From Aquimarina algicola (GTDB lineage Bacteria; Bacteroidota; Bacteroidia; Flavobacteriales; Flavobacteriaceae), in contig NZ_VFWZ01000002.1 of assembly GCF_006443095.1 (NCBI RefSeq), forward strand, positions 1-64,000: a DNA stretch of 64,000 nucleotides. Direction: 5' to 3'. Below are positions 51,691 through 62,281 of this stretch, in pieces. The notes below the pieces were generated by a model that worked only from the letters and a program-made list of their open reading frames with translations, did not search any database and had not been told where the DNA came from. Numbering within the stretch: position 1 is the stretch's first letter; the number at the start of each line of letters is the position of its first letter. The translations under genes were made by a program, and so were the position numbers.

Positions 51691-53472
51691 TTATTTTCTA
51701 TTGTTGATAATTACTTTTCTAGTAAACTTGCTCCCATCAGTGTTATTCTCTACACGAACAAAATACATTCCCGAAGACTTTGACGACATGTCTATAACCT
51801 CTTCATCTTGTGATGAACTACCAGAATCAACAAGCATACCGGATATATTATAAACATAATATTTTAAGTCTGCTCTTACATCTTCTACTACTGCATTAGA
51901 AATTGTAATATCTCCTCTAGAAGGGTTGAAAAAGATTACCAACTCTCTTGTTAAAGGATCTGGCTCTGGCTCTACTACCGGAGGACCTTCTCCATTCCCA
52001 CAAACTATATCGTTTTGCTCTGTTGATGTTTCACCATTCAGTTCTTGTGAGAGCATATTAAGTTTAGTTCTCTTAGTATCATTTGGATCCAGCCAAGACA
52101 CTAAACTATTTGTATCTCCTGTACTTTCTGAACACCACGAAACACCAAATCTACCATACAAATCAGGAAGACCATTATCAATGGTTGTAACAAAATTTCC
52201 AGCTGCATCTCTACCTCCACAGGCAGCTCCACCTCCAGCAAGCTGACCAATAATTCTACCATTCTGATCAAAAAGAGCAGAACCTGATGAGCCTCTTTCT
52301 GTAACTCCAAGATCCCAATCTCCAACCTGCCAAGAATCTACAGGTGCTACCAAACCTCCTACAGGAGCTTGTTCTTCTTTAACAGCGGGATTATTATCCC
52401 TGGCAACCTTCATGATATCTCCACTTGGATGATGTATTCCTACCGTAAAACTAGGAGCATCTCCTGTTCTATCCCAACCTGCCCATTCTAAATCCCATTC
52501 GTCAGGCAATTCAGAATCGATATTGACCAACATAAAATCAGATCTAGAATTACGAGCCAATATCGTAGCCCCACTAGTAGTCTGATCAAAAGCTCCATTG
52601 GTACTTGGATCAGTAGTTGCGCAAGATGGATTAGGACTTACCCAATTAAAACGGAATGCCCATGTAGATGGAGATGAACCTATACCGTTTATATCTTCGA
52701 AACAATGATTGGCTGATAAGAAATAAGGTTTTCTATCATTATCAGTATTATTAATCAAAGTACCCGTGCATGTTCCTCCTCCTAATATAAAAAGTGCTAC
52801 AGATCTTTTTAATCTATCTTTTAAATCATCAAAGTTATCGCTTGCACCACTGACAGGACAATCTACATCCTGATTACAATTTCCTGAATCTCCTAATGCT
52901 TTACTTTGAATTTGAGCATCTGTTACAGATCGATACCCATGTACAACTTTAGACAAGTGTAATTCTCCTTTAAATTTTGCAGAAGCAGGTTCATAGTATT
53001 CTATCCACACATTTTCTCCTTCAATCATCCAGGTACCTAACATTTTATCAGGTCTATTAAAAGTATGCGTATAAGCTCCTAAAATATCAGTTCTGTCATT
53101 ATTATATAAAAACATTTTTGCTCCTTCGGGGATTTTGAAAGTATCAAAAACAAAATTCATGGTTAGCGCCCCTTTTGAAACAATATTGATTCTCCAAACT
53201 CGATCACCATTTGACAGTCTATCCCATGTTCCAGAATTATTAAGTCCCAGATTCACTTTAAGCTCGTATCCAAATCTCCAGGGACCGGATTTATCCAGAT
53301 CATTTTTAGCATCTTCTACTCTAAGCTTGTTGAGATCAAAACTTTTCATACTCACAGGAGTACTTTTTCTCAAACTTGACTTACCCCAACTTACAGGAGA
53401 TTTTTCATTGGTAACTTGAGCATTTACTCCTAAAACAATAAACAATCCTAATATAACTAGCCTAATATTCAC
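51691..53472 (-). CDS. Secreted lysyl-endopeptidase-like S1 protease with T9SS sorting domain
   Basis: A 593-residue trypsin-like protease close to Lysobacter/Achromobacter API. A signal peptide (1-18) is followed by an N-terminal pro-region to about 200. The triad is His256 (FLSANHCFE), Asp312 (SRSDFMLVNID) and Ser396 (ERGSSGSALF). Asp437 in PDLYGRFGVSW aligns with the Lys-specificity Asp of API, so cleavage after Lys is likely. A proline-rich linker (about 495-507) leads to a T9SS type A C-terminal domain (about 512-593, GMYFVRVENNTDGSKFTRKVII). Confidence 0.9.
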   Translation of the reverse strand: MNIRLVILGLFIVLGVNAQVTNEKSPVSWGKSSLRKSTPVSMKSFDLNKLRVEDAKNDLDKSGPWRFGYELKVNLGLNNSGTWDRLSNGDRVWRINIVSKGALTMNFVFDTFKIPEGAKMFLYNNDRTDILGAYTHTFNRPDKMLGTWMIEGENVWIEYYEPASAKFKGELHLSKVVHGYRSVTDAQIQSKALGDSGNCNQDVDCPVSGASDNFDDLKDRLKRSVALFILGGGTCTGTLINNTDNDRKPYFLSANHCFEDINGIGSSPSTWAFRFNWVSPNPSCATTDPSTNGAFDQTTSGATILARNSRSDFMLVNIDSELPDEWDLEWAGWDRTGDAPSFTVGIHHPSGDIMKVARDNNPAVKEEQAPVGGLVAPVDSWQVGDWDLGVTERGSSGSALFDQNGRIIGQLAGGGAACGGRDAAGNFVTTIDNGLPDLYGRFGVSWCSESTGDTNSLVSWLDPNDTKRTKLNMLSQELNGETSTEQNDIVCGNGEGPPVVEPEPDPLTRELVIFFNPSRGDITISNAVVEDVRADLKYYVYNISGMLVDSGSSSQDEEVIDMSSKSSGMYFVRVENNTDGSKFTRKVIINNRK

Positions 53473-53584
53473 GATACTATTTTTTAATGAAAAACAAATT
53501 TAACTATTTAAGAATACTTCATTATCAAAATAAAACTATTAATTTTCCGGTAAAATTGTTCTGAATAAAAATTATTTTTTAGAT

Positions 53585-55348
53585 ATGTCGTTGAATATAG
53601 TGTCGAATCCCTTAATCGAAAGGCTTCCAGCTCATTTAAAACAATTTATAAAACCTCAAAATTATGATGAATACACTCCAATCGATCAAGCTGTTTGGAG
53701 ATATGTAATGCGAAAAAACATTGCTTCATTGAGTAAAGTAGCACATCATTCTTATATAAATGGTCTTAAAAAAACAGGTATTTCTATAGACAACATACCT
53801 AGCATGTATGGCATGAATAGAATTCTTAAAGAAATCGGATGGGCTGCCGTTGCTGTAGACGGTTTTATTCCTCCTAATGCTTTTATGGAATTTCAAGCGT
53901 ACAATATTCTCGTTATTGCTTCTGATATCAGACAACTCGAAAATATAGAATATACTCCTGCACCTGACATCATACATGAAGCTGCAGGGCATGCTCCGAT
54001 TATTGCTAATCCGGATTATGCAGAGTATCTAAGAAGGTTTGGAAAAATTGGTTGCAAAGCTATTTCTTCAAAAAAAGATTACGATACTTATGAAGCCGTA
54101 AGAACACTTTCAATTTTAAAAGAAGCACACGATACTACCGAAGAAGAGATTAAAGAAGCCGAACAAAAAGTTTTGGATTTGCAAAACCAAAAAGAAACGC
54201 CTTCAGAAATGGCACTTATACGTAATTTGCATTGGTGGACTGTAGAGTATGGATTAATAGGTACTACTGAAAGCCCTAGAATCTATGGTGCCGGATTATT
54301 GTCTTCTATCGGTGAGAGTGAATGGTGTATGACAGATCATGTAAAAAAAATACCGTATTCTCCCGAAGCAGCTTTTCAGGATTTTGACATTACTCAGCCA
54401 CAACCTCAACTGTACGTAACCCCAGATTTTGCCTACCTATGCCAGGTTCTTGAAGAATTCGCAGATATTATGGCACTAAGAAAAGGAGGACACAAAGGGT
54501 TAGCTAAGCTGATTGAATCTGAAAATCTCGGTACTATCGAACTGAGTACAGGACTACAGATTTCTGGTGTTTTTTCTAAAATGATCAAAAACGAGGACAA
54601 TGAAGTAATTTACTTTGAAACCAAGGGACCTACTGCTCTATCTTATAGAGAAAAAGAACTAATTGGTCACGGAATTGAGGTACACCCTGATGGATTCAGG
54701 TCTCCTTTAGGCAAATTGAAAGGAATAAATCTTGCTATTGAAAATATGTCACCAAGAGACCTTAAAGCCTATAATTTTTATGATGGTGAATATATAGAAT
54801 TCGAATTTGAAAGTGGTATAACCGTTGCTGGAAATAATATTACTGGAATGAGAAATATAAAAGGTAATCTTATTCTTATCCAGTTTAGTGAATGCACTAT
54901 AAAATACAATGATGAATATCTCTTTAAACCAGAATGGGGAACTTTTGATTTTGCTGTAGGAAAAGAAATTGTTTCAGCATTTTCAGGACCTGCCGATGAT
55001 AACTCTTTTGACCTTGTGACTCATCAATCTCTTGCCACCGCCAAAAGAACATATTCTGATCAAGAAATAGAATTACATTCTTTATATCAATCAGTAAGAA
55101 ACATCAGAGAAGGAAAAAACACTACATTTTCTCTTGAAGCTGTATTTGATATTTTACAAAAAGAACACGATAACGATTGGCTACTTCCTTTAGAAATATA
55201 TGAGCTTGTGCATGATAGAAATGCTCAATTTGCAGAAAAAATATTTACACATCTAGGACATCTTAAAAAACAAAGACCAAACATTAAACATTTGATCGAA
55301 AGCGGACTTTATATTATCGCAGAAAAACAGTCACAGTCTGTATCTTAA
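53585..55348 (+). CDS. Aromatic amino acid hydroxylase with large C-terminal extension
   Basis: A 587-residue pterin-dependent enzyme, probably phenylalanine 4-hydroxylase, making Tyr from Phe. Iron ligands are His131 and His136 (DIIHEAAGHAP) and Glu221 (HWWTVEYGL). The catalytic core spans about 30-340. About 250 more residues follow to the end, unlike the roughly 260-300-residue PhhA of proteobacteria. The extension has beta-rich parts (VIYFETKGPTALSYREKEL, GTFDFAVGKEIVSAFSG) and a C-terminal helical part. Similar long forms exist in Bacteroidetes, as I recall. Its role beside the phenylacetate cluster is open. Confidence 0.9.
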   Translation: MSLNIVSNPLIERLPAHLKQFIKPQNYDEYTPIDQAVWRYVMRKNIASLSKVAHHSYINGLKKTGISIDNIPSMYGMNRILKEIGWAAVAVDGFIPPNAFMEFQAYNILVIASDIRQLENIEYTPAPDIIHEAAGHAPIIANPDYAEYLRRFGKIGCKAISSKKDYDTYEAVRTLSILKEAHDTTEEEIKEAEQKVLDLQNQKETPSEMALIRNLHWWTVEYGLIGTTESPRIYGAGLLSSIGESEWCMTDHVKKIPYSPEAAFQDFDITQPQPQLYVTPDFAYLCQVLEEFADIMALRKGGHKGLAKLIESENLGTIELSTGLQISGVFSKMIKNEDNEVIYFETKGPTALSYREKELIGHGIEVHPDGFRSPLGKLKGINLAIENMSPRDLKAYNFYDGEYIEFEFESGITVAGNNITGMRNIKGNLILIQFSECTIKYNDEYLFKPEWGTFDFAVGKEIVSAFSGPADDNSFDLVTHQSLATAKRTYSDQEIELHSLYQSVRNIREGKNTTFSLEAVFDILQKEHDNDWLLPLEIYELVHDRNAQFAEKIFTHLGHLKKQRPNIKHLIESGLYIIAEKQSQSVS

Positions 55349-55379
55349 AAACAACAAAGAATATAGCTTGGTCAAAAAT

Positions 55380-56327
55380 TTAGAATACAATGAAGTTATA
55401 TTCTGCTTGAAGTTGTTGTTTTTTTGCTTCTAGTCGGCGTAAAAATGTTTGATACTGCTCACTATTGGGATTAAATGGACGATGAGACAATCCTTTTTGA
55501 ATTTCTTCTACTCTTTTCATGATGTCTATAGCAGTTTCTGATATCCAGGTCTCCGAAACGTATTGCCAAATACATGCTATAGCTAATTCATTAGGGTGAA
55601 TCATATCAAGATCATAAAACCTATAGTCCCTCAATTCATCCATTACAATTTCATACGACGGAAGATATGAAGTATATTCATTATCATCAACTACTTGATG
55701 TATAGACGCTAACAAATGAGATTTACTTCTATTATTTTCTATATATCCATCTTTGATGTGTCGAACAGGAGAAACAGTAAAGACAACCTGTACATCAGGA
55801 TTTATAGCTCTTATTAAATACAAACTATTTTGAAGACTTTGAGATATCTCATCAATACTTAATAATTCTTTCTGAAACTCTTTTTGAGGAATTTTATGGC
55901 AATTTGCTACAATCAAATCAAGTGCTTTCAAACGATATACCCAAGAGGTTCCTAAAGTTATAAAGATATGGGTTGACGTCTTGATTTTTGCATTTGTAAA
56001 GAAAAGTGCATCATTCAAATCTGCCAGCAATTCATTTTGATCAGTGTTACTCATTGAAGAATGCGCATCAAAACAGTGCCATTGCTCATTATGAAAAAAA
56101 ACATCGGCAGGTGTATATTGCTCTCCTTGAGTAGACATCCATAAAAAATTTTCTATTGCTTTTGGATGAAATAAAATACCAATAGGATTAATTGCATTTT
56201 TAAACTTAAAATACTCAAATTTATCCCCAATATTTTCGGCAAAACACGAACCAAACAACAACACTTCCGAAGCGTACCCGATTTTAGGTTGCTTAGGAAG
56301 TATTGGTATTTTGGTTTGTAATTTCAT
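55380..56327 (-). CDS. GSCFA-domain protein
   Basis: A 315-residue protein with the signature LLFGSCFAENIGDKF at about 23-37, the name-giving GSCFA motif, in a likely SGNH-type fold. A conserved DMIHPNELA near 230 could hold the catalytic Asp-His. There is no signal peptide. Substrate unknown. It lies 47 bp after alaS on the same strand and is probably co-transcribed with it. Confidence 0.88.
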   Translation of the reverse strand: MKLQTKIPILPKQPKIGYASEVLLFGSCFAENIGDKFEYFKFKNAINPIGILFHPKAIENFLWMSTQGEQYTPADVFFHNEQWHCFDAHSSMSNTDQNELLADLNDALFFTNAKIKTSTHIFITLGTSWVYRLKALDLIVANCHKIPQKEFQKELLSIDEISQSLQNSLYLIRAINPDVQVVFTVSPVRHIKDGYIENNRSKSHLLASIHQVVDDNEYTSYLPSYEIVMDELRDYRFYDLDMIHPNELAIACIWQYVSETWISETAIDIMKRVEEIQKGLSHRPFNPNSEQYQTFLRRLEAKKQQLQAEYNFIVF

Positions 56328-56374
56328 TCTATTCTAACAATATAGTGTTGATGTCTCTATTTTTTGTATCCTAT

Positions 56375-59008
56375 CTAGTCCAAATATGATATAGCATTTT
56401 GCAACGCTTCTTCAATCCCTGACGGGTTTTTACCCCCTGCAGTAGCAAAGAAGGGCTGCCCTCCTCCACCTCCTTGGATATACTTACCTAATTCTCTAAC
56501 AATTTGCCCTGCATTAAGTTCTTTTTCTTCAACCAAATTTTTAGAAATATAACACGACAATAGTGCTTTTCCTTTTTGATCGGTTCCAAACAACATTACA
56601 ACATCTTCCATCTCGCCACCAAGCTCAAAAGATAAATCCTTGATCCCAGCAGCATCCAAATCTACTTTCTTTGCTAAAAAATTTACTCCATTAATGGTTT
56701 TGAATTCAGACTTAAGTTCTGCTTTTAGATTTTTTGCTTTATCTTTTAATAAAGCTTCAATTTCTTTCTTAAGACTTATGTTCTCTTCTTGCAAAGAAGT
56801 AATTGCTTTTATAGGATCTTTCAGGTTTTTGAGTGCAATTTTCACTTTGTTATACGACTCTGATTGTGACGTGAAATATTCTTTAGCTGCATCACCGGTT
56901 ATCGCTTCAATACGTCTAATTCCTGCTGCAATTGCACTTTCTGACGTAACATTAAAATGCCATATATCTTTTGTATTTTGCACGTGAGTTCCTCCACACA
57001 ATTCCATAGATTCTCCAAATCGAATTGCACGCACAGAATCTCCGTATTTTTCACCAAATAACGCAATTGCACCTTCTTCTATTGCTTTTTGGTAAGAAAT
57101 ACTTCTTTGTTCTTTGAGCGGAAGATTTTCTCTAATGCGAGCATTAACAAAATTTTCTACCTCTTTTAATTCTTCCGAAGAAACTTTGGCAAAATGAGAA
57201 AAATCAAAACGCAAATTACCACTATGCACCATAGAACCTTTTTGTTCAACATGGGTTCCTAATACAGAACGTAGTGCTTGATGCAACAAGTGTGTAGCTG
57301 TATGATTTGATGATGTTCTAGCTCTTTGCTTTTGATCCACTACTGCCTTAAAACTACCAGAAACATTTTTGGGTAGATTTTTGGCAAAATGTAAAATTAA
57401 ATTATTCTCTTTTTTGGTATCAACAATGTAGATAACATCGCCGTTTGATGCTTCAAGATATCCTTTATCTCCTACCTGACCACCTCCTTCGGGATAAAAT
57501 GGTGTTTTATCAAAAACCAATTGATACAACTCCCCATCTTTTTTACTATCTACTTTACGATATCTTGTAATTTTGATGTCGGCATAAAGGTTATCATACC
57601 CAATAAATTCTTCTTCGGCATCATTGATTAGCATTTCCCAATCTCCCGTAGACACTTTTGAAGCCGCACGAGATCTATCTTTTTGTTTTTGCAGTTCTTC
57701 TTCAAACGCTTTTTCATCTAATTCATATCCTTGCTCTCCAAGAATAAGAGCTGTAAGATCTATCGGAAATCCATAAGTGTCATAAAGCTCAAAGGCTTTT
57801 TCTCCAGAAACTGTTTTACCTTTTGTTTCTTTTATTACATTATCCAAAAGTGTTAATCCTTGATCCAATGTCCTTAAAAAAGACTGTTCCTCCTCTTTAA
57901 TTACATTGATGATAAGGTTTTTTTGAGCTTTTAACTCTGGAAAAGCTTCACTCATCTGATTACAAAGCGTAACTACTAATTTATATATAAAAGGTTCTTT
58001 AGTATCTAAAAATGTAAAACCATATCGAATTGCTCTTCGCAGTATTCTTCGGATCACATATCCTGCTCCTGTGTTACTAGGCAATTGACCATCTGCTATA
58101 GAAAAAGCCACAGCTCTAATGTGATCTGCGATTACTCTTATTGCGACACTTACTTTACCATCTTTATCAGAAGGCAAGCTATTTTTGTCATACTTTGATT
58201 TTGTGATGGTTTCGATCTCCCTAATTAATGGTGTAAAAACATCTGTATCATAGTTTGATTTAACTTTCTGCAATACCATACACAGACGTTCAAATCCCAT
58301 ACCTGTATCTACATGTTGTGAAGGAAGTTTCTCTAAAGTTCCATCGGCTTTTCGGTTATATTGCATAAAAACCAAGTTCCAGATTTCTACCACTTGCGGA
58401 TGATCAGCATTCACAAGTTCACGACCGGGTTTTGCAGCTTTTTCTTCTTCAGATCTAATATCGACATGTATTTCTGAACAAGGCCCGCAAGGCCCTTGAT
58501 CTCCCATCTCCCAGAAGTTATCTTTTTTATTACCCATAATGATACGATCTTCAGGAACTATTTCTTTCCATAAATCATATGCTTCCTGGTCCATATCAAG
58601 ATTTTCGTCTTTTGCTCCTTCAAAAACTGAAACATAAAGTATATCCTTATTTATACCATATACTTCAGTCAATAACTCCCACGCCCAATGGATCGCTTCT
58701 TTCTTAAAATAATCTCCAAAACTCCAATTACCCAACATTTCAAACATTGTATGATGGTAGGTATCCATCCCTACTTCTTCAAGATCATTATGTTTACCAC
58801 TTACTCGCAAGCATTTTTGAGTATCTGTTATTCGATTATTTTTTGGAGTTCCGTTTCCTAAAAAGAATTCTTTAAATTGATTCATTCCGGCATTTGTAAA
58901 CATCAATGTTGGATCATCTTTGATTACCATAGGCGCAGATGGCACTATACTATGTTTCTTTGATTCAAAAAATTCTAAAAAACGTTTTCTTACTTCTTGG
59001 GATCTCAT
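56375..59008 (-). CDS. alaS: Alanyl-tRNA synthetase
   Basis: An 877-residue enzyme that charges tRNA-Ala and edits mischarged Ser/Gly. The class II catalytic domain opens [17 protein letters not shown] with motif 2/3 regions [14 protein letters not shown] and [12 protein letters not shown]. The editing domain has the zinc site [12 protein letters not shown] and LCGGTHVQN. The C-Ala domain ends [15 protein letters not shown]. Length matches E. coli AlaRS. Divergent from the M23 gene. Confidence 0.98.
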   Translation of the reverse strand: MRSQEVRKRFLEFFESKKHSIVPSAPMVIKDDPTLMFTNAGMNQFKEFFLGNGTPKNNRITDTQKCLRVSGKHNDLEEVGMDTYHHTMFEMLGNWSFGDYFKKEAIHWAWELLTEVYGINKDILYVSVFEGAKDENLDMDQEAYDLWKEIVPEDRIIMGNKKDNFWEMGDQGPCGPCSEIHVDIRSEEEKAAKPGRELVNADHPQVVEIWNLVFMQYNRKADGTLEKLPSQHVDTGMGFERLCMVLQKVKSNYDTDVFTPLIREIETITKSKYDKNSLPSDKDGKVSVAIRVIADHIRAVAFSIADGQLPSNTGAGYVIRRILRRAIRYGFTFLDTKEPFIYKLVVTLCNQMSEAFPELKAQKNLIINVIKEEEQSFLRTLDQGLTLLDNVIKETKGKTVSGEKAFELYDTYGFPIDLTALILGEQGYELDEKAFEEELQKQKDRSRAASKVSTGDWEMLINDAEEEFIGYDNLYADIKITRYRKVDSKKDGELYQLVFDKTPFYPEGGGQVGDKGYLEASNGDVIYIVDTKKENNLILHFAKNLPKNVSGSFKAVVDQKQRARTSSNHTATHLLHQALRSVLGTHVEQKGSMVHSGNLRFDFSHFAKVSSEELKEVENFVNARIRENLPLKEQRSISYQKAIEEGAIALFGEKYGDSVRAIRFGESMELCGGTHVQNTKDIWHFNVTSESAIAAGIRRIEAITGDAAKEYFTSQSESYNKVKIALKNLKDPIKAITSLQEENISLKKEIEALLKDKAKNLKAELKSEFKTINGVNFLAKKVDLDAAGIKDLSFELGGEMEDVVMLFGTDQKGKALLSCYISKNLVEEKELNAGQIVRELGKYIQGGGGGQPFFATAGGKNPSGIEEALQNAISYLD

Positions 59009-59133
59009 GAGTTATAAACTACTATGGTTATACAAAGACTTTACAAACTAACAATCAGCAACTTGACTCATTCATTGTGATTTTAAGGCACATTGATATT
59101 TGTAAGTTTTTTCTGGACTTTGTAACAATTTAC

Positions 59134-59141
59134 TATATTTG
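59134..59141 (+). promoter_or_regulatory. Candidate -7 element for the M23-CapA-MerR-TetR run
   Basis: TATATTTG is an exact TAnnTTTG match about 68 nt before the start at 59210. No TTTG lies at the expected -33 distance. Confidence 0.4.
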
Positions 59142-59209
59142 TTGCCATGTTGCGATTTTAATTGAACCGCAGCTTTTTGGTATCCTGCAAAAATAGTATA
59201 TTTTATATT

Positions 59210-60187
59210 ATGTCAAAGGTTAAATATTACTATGATAGTGACACTCTTTCTTATCGCAAAATAGAGCAAAAGAAAGGGAGAAAATTAGGTATAGCAGCTA
59301 TAGGTATTTTAGGTGCCTTTTTAGCTGGCTTTATCTTGTTATTAATCTATTTAAACATTCCTCAACTAGAAACTCCTAAAGAAAAAGCATATAAGAGAGA
59401 GCTAGAGAATATGCAATTGCAATACGAGTTAATGAGTAAAAGACTCGAGCGTGATGAAAGTATTTTAAAAGAAATTGCCGAACGCGATGACAACATCTAT
59501 CGATTGTATTTTGGAGCTCAAGCAATCCCTGAAGAACTTCGCAATGCCGGATTTGGTGGAGTAAATCGATATAAAAATTTAGAAGGTTTTGATAATTCTG
59601 AAATGATTATTGAAAGTAATAAACGAATTGACAAATTAACAAAGCAAATTGTAGTCCAATCCAAATCCCTTGATGAAATAGCAGAGTTAGCAGAGCAAAA
59701 AGAAGAATTACTAGCTACAATACCTGCAATTCAACCTATACAAAATTCTGATCTAAGACGTATGGCATCAGGTTATGGTTGGCGAACCGATCCTTTTACC
59801 AAGGCTAGAAAATTTCATTATGGTATGGATTTTTCTGCTGCTACTGGCACACCTGTCTATGCCTCTGGAAACGGAGTAGTAACTCGTGCAGATGCCAATT
59901 CTTCGGGGTACGGAAATCATGTTCGTATAGATCATGGCTTTAACTATGTAAGTCTTTATGCTCACCTAAGCAGATATAACGTAACGAAAGGTCAAAAAGT
60001 AAAACGAGGCGATATTATTGGTTTTGTAGGAAGCACAGGAAGATCAGTAGCTCCTCACTTACATTATGAAATATTTAAAGATGGCGAGCGAATTAATCCT
60101 CGTAATTTTTATTATGGAAGTTTGACTTCTGAAGAATTTAATGAAATGCTCAAGGCTTCGAATCTTATCAATGAAACTTTAGATTAA
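59210..60187 (+). CDS. M23-family cell-wall metallopeptidase
   Basis: A 325-residue membrane-anchored protein. From the ATG at 59210 it has a short cytoplasmic segment, one membrane helix (about 28-52, AIGILGAFLAGFILLLIYL), a coiled-coil region (about 62-180) and a LytM/M23 domain (about 190-300). Zinc ligands are in KFHYGMDF (His-x3-Asp) and HLHYEIF, with VSLYAHLSRYNV. It cleaves peptide cross-links or regulates such enzymes. The upstream in-frame ATG at 59162 adds 16 residues with no family match. Followed after 7 bp by CapA. Confidence 0.9.
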   Translation: MSKVKYYYDSDTLSYRKIEQKKGRKLGIAAIGILGAFLAGFILLLIYLNIPQLETPKEKAYKRELENMQLQYELMSKRLERDESILKEIAERDDNIYRLYFGAQAIPEELRNAGFGGVNRYKNLEGFDNSEMIIESNKRIDKLTKQIVVQSKSLDEIAELAEQKEELLATIPAIQPIQNSDLRRMASGYGWRTDPFTKARKFHYGMDFSAATGTPVYASGNGVVTRADANSSGYGNHVRIDHGFNYVSLYAHLSRYNVTKGQKVKRGDIIGFVGSTGRSVAPHLHYEIFKDGERINPRNFYYGSLTSEEFNEMLKASNLINETLD

Positions 60188-60194
60188 AATTTCT

Positions 60195-61301
60195 ATGCAA
60201 AAAACCCTTCTTTTTGTCTCGATATTTGTGTTATCGTATTCGATACAAGCTCAAAAATATTCTAAAGAGGCAATAGATTCGATGTATAGCATCACAAAAA
60301 TTACTCAAGAAAAATTAAAAACTCCTGAGTTTATCAAAGTAATGGCAGTCGGAGATATTATGATGGGAACAGATTTTCCTAATAATAGCTATTTACCTCC
60401 AGATGGCAAAGGACCTTTTGATGACGTAAATGAAATTCTCACTCAAGCAGATCTCCTATTCGGTAATCTTGAAGGTACATTAACTGACGAAGGTAAAAAT
60501 GCTAAAAGTTGCTCTGATCCCTCAAAATGTTATTCTTTTAGATCACCAGAACGTTTTGGAAAATATCTCGAAGAAACTGGCTTCGATGTTATGAGTATTG
60601 CTAATAATCATATAGGAGATTTTGGTGCTAAAGGAATTAAAAACACTGCCAAAACACTCGAAAAGCACAATATTGCTTATGCAGGGATATTTGCGCAACC
60701 TTCTACTATTTTTGAAAAAAATGGAATTACTTATGGCTTCTGTGCTTTTGCGCCTAACAAAGATTGTATCAAAATACATGACTTGAAAAACGCAAAAAAG
60801 ATTGTAACTGAACTTAAAGAAAAAGCAGATATTGTAATTGTTTCTTTTCATGGTGGTGCAGAAGGACATAAACACACTCATGTACCTAGAAAAACAGAAC
60901 GTTTTTATGGCGAAGATCGTGGTAATGTGTATCTTTTTGCTCATACTATGATTGATGCCGGTGCAGATATTATACTAGGTCATGGCCCTCATGTTTCCAG
61001 AGCTTTTGAAGTATATAACAATAAATTTATCGCTTATAGTTTAGGTAATTTTTGCACCTATTCCAGATTTAATCTAACGGGTATAAAAGGTTATGCTCCT
61101 ATTGCAGAAATAGAAATAGATAAAGAAGGAAACTTTATAAAAGGAAAATTACATTCTGCAAAACAAATCGATGAGATATATCCATTTATGGATAAAAATA
61201 AGAAAGCTTTATTTGAAATTAAACGTCTTACTGAAGAGGATTTTCCAGAAAGTCAACTTATCTTTAATGATGACGGAAGTTTTTTTCAACAAAAAGAATA
61301 A
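60195..61301 (+). CDS. CapA-family metallophosphatase-like protein
   Basis: A 368-residue exported protein with signal peptide (1-19, SIQAQ). The CapA/PGA-type calcineurin-like core has VMAVGDIMMGTDFPN, LFGNLEGTL, VMSIANNHIGDFGAKG, VVSFHGGAEG and DIILGHGPHVSRAFE. CapA is linked to poly-gamma-glutamate capsule synthesis in Bacillus, but no capBC genes are here, so the role is uncertain. It is 7 bp after the M23 gene and 2 bp before the MerR gene. Confidence 0.88.
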   Translation: MQKTLLFVSIFVLSYSIQAQKYSKEAIDSMYSITKITQEKLKTPEFIKVMAVGDIMMGTDFPNNSYLPPDGKGPFDDVNEILTQADLLFGNLEGTLTDEGKNAKSCSDPSKCYSFRSPERFGKYLEETGFDVMSIANNHIGDFGAKGIKNTAKTLEKHNIAYAGIFAQPSTIFEKNGITYGFCAFAPNKDCIKIHDLKNAKKIVTELKEKADIVIVSFHGGAEGHKHTHVPRKTERFYGEDRGNVYLFAHTMIDAGADIILGHGPHVSRAFEVYNNKFIAYSLGNFCTYSRFNLTGIKGYAPIAEIEIDKEGNFIKGKLHSAKQIDEIYPFMDKNKKALFEIKRLTEEDFPESQLIFNDDGSFFQQKE

Positions 61302-61303
61302 GT

Positions 61304-61633
61304 ATGCACGTAGACTTACCCAACAAAATGTATTATGGTATTGGCGAGGTTGCCGAAGCATTTGGTGTAAATACATCTCTCATTCGCTTTTGGGAAAAAG
61401 AATTTGACATACTTAAACCGAAGAAAAATGCAAAAGGTAATCGTAAGTTTACTCAAGAAGACATCAAAAATCTTGAGCTTATCTACCACCTTGTTAAAGA
61501 ACGTGGTTTTACCCTGGAAGGTGCTAAAACTCACCTAAAAGAGCAAAAACAAGAGTCTCTTAGTAGTTTTGACATCATTAGAAAACTAGAAGCTATCAAA
61601 GGACAGTTGATTAAAATTAAGGAGCAATTATAA
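61304..61633 (+). CDS. MerR-family regulator
   Basis: A 109-residue regulator with MerR HTH at about 10-78 (MYYGIGEVAEAFGVNTSLIRFWEKEF) and a short helical C-terminus. It lacks the Cys residues of metal-sensing MerR proteins. It starts 2 bp after the capA-like stop in the M23-CapA run, an order I recall from other Flavobacteriaceae. A role in coordinating cell wall genes is a guess. Confidence 0.88.
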   Translation: MHVDLPNKMYYGIGEVAEAFGVNTSLIRFWEKEFDILKPKKNAKGNRKFTQEDIKNLELIYHLVKERGFTLEGAKTHLKEQKQESLSSFDIIRKLEAIKGQLIKIKEQL

Positions 61634-61660
61634 GCTGAAATTAAAAGTAAAACTATCCTG

Positions 61661-62203
61661 ATGAAAGCAAAAATGCAATGGATAGAAGAAGGGTACAAAA
61701 TGTTCTCTCATCGAGGTCCTGAAGGAATCAAAATTGAAAAATTAGCTAGAGAAGTAGGGATAAACAAGTCCTCATTTTATCATCATTTTGCTGATGTCGA
61801 AATATTTACAGAACATCTTTTAGAACATCATTTAGGACACATCATACAATTAGCAGAAAAAGAAAAACAAGCTACCAATCTAGACGAACTGATCGAAATT
61901 TTTATTCAACATAAAACAGACCTTCTTTTTAATCGATATTTGAGGGTACATAGAAATAACCCCAGATTTTTAAAATACTTAATTACAACCAACGAAATCG
62001 CCGGTAATGCCATTTTAAATATTTGGGCACAAATACTAGAGCTAGAAGAAAATTCTTATCTCGCTCGTTTGGTTCTAAAACTTAGTGTCGAAAACTTCTT
62101 TCTTCAAATCACGGACAAAACAATCAATCAAAAATGGCTCAAAGATTATTTTAATCAGCTGAAAACAATGGTCAGGGAATTCAAAAAAAATAATCATAAA
62201 TAG
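61661..62203 (+). CDS. TetR/AcrR-family regulator
   Basis: A 180-residue repressor with HTH at about 8-48 (EEGYKMFSHRGPEGIKIEKLAREVGI, NKSSFYHHFADVE). The rest is a helical ligand domain. The gene starts 27 bp after MerR. A 14-bp palindrome lies 6 bp after its stop, before the membrane-protein gene that it most likely controls. Confidence 0.88.
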   Translation: MKAKMQWIEEGYKMFSHRGPEGIKIEKLAREVGINKSSFYHHFADVEIFTEHLLEHHLGHIIQLAEKEKQATNLDELIEIFIQHKTDLLFNRYLRVHRNNPRFLKYLITTNEIAGNAILNIWAQILELEENSYLARLVLKLSVENFFLQITDKTINQKWLKDYFNQLKTMVREFKKNNHK

Positions 62204-62209
62204 TTCAAC

Positions 62210-62223
62210 AGACGGTACCGTCT
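62210..62223. promoter_or_regulatory. Candidate operator of the TetR/AcrR regulator
   Basis: AGACGGTACCGTCT is a perfect 14-bp palindrome, far more G/C-rich than its surroundings, 58 bp before the membrane-protein gene. Perfect palindromes of this size with a GC-rich centre are typical TetR-family operators. Confidence 0.65.
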
Positions 62224-62252
62224 AAAATTTAAACCTCACATCTTCTATATTT

Positions 62253-62281
62253 ATGGTTTATAATACAGAGATTTAAACCAT
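62253..62281. promoter_or_regulatory. Inverted repeat directly before the membrane-protein gene
   Basis: ATGGTTTA (62253-62260) and TAAACCAT (62274-62281) are perfect complements with a 13-nt loop, ending at the ATG at 62282. It could be a second regulator site or an RNA hairpin limiting translation. Confidence 0.45.

Noticed and set aside
59041..59064. AAACTAACAATC before alaS as a third TetR operator
   Set aside because: Only one half-site is present; the other arm does not match.
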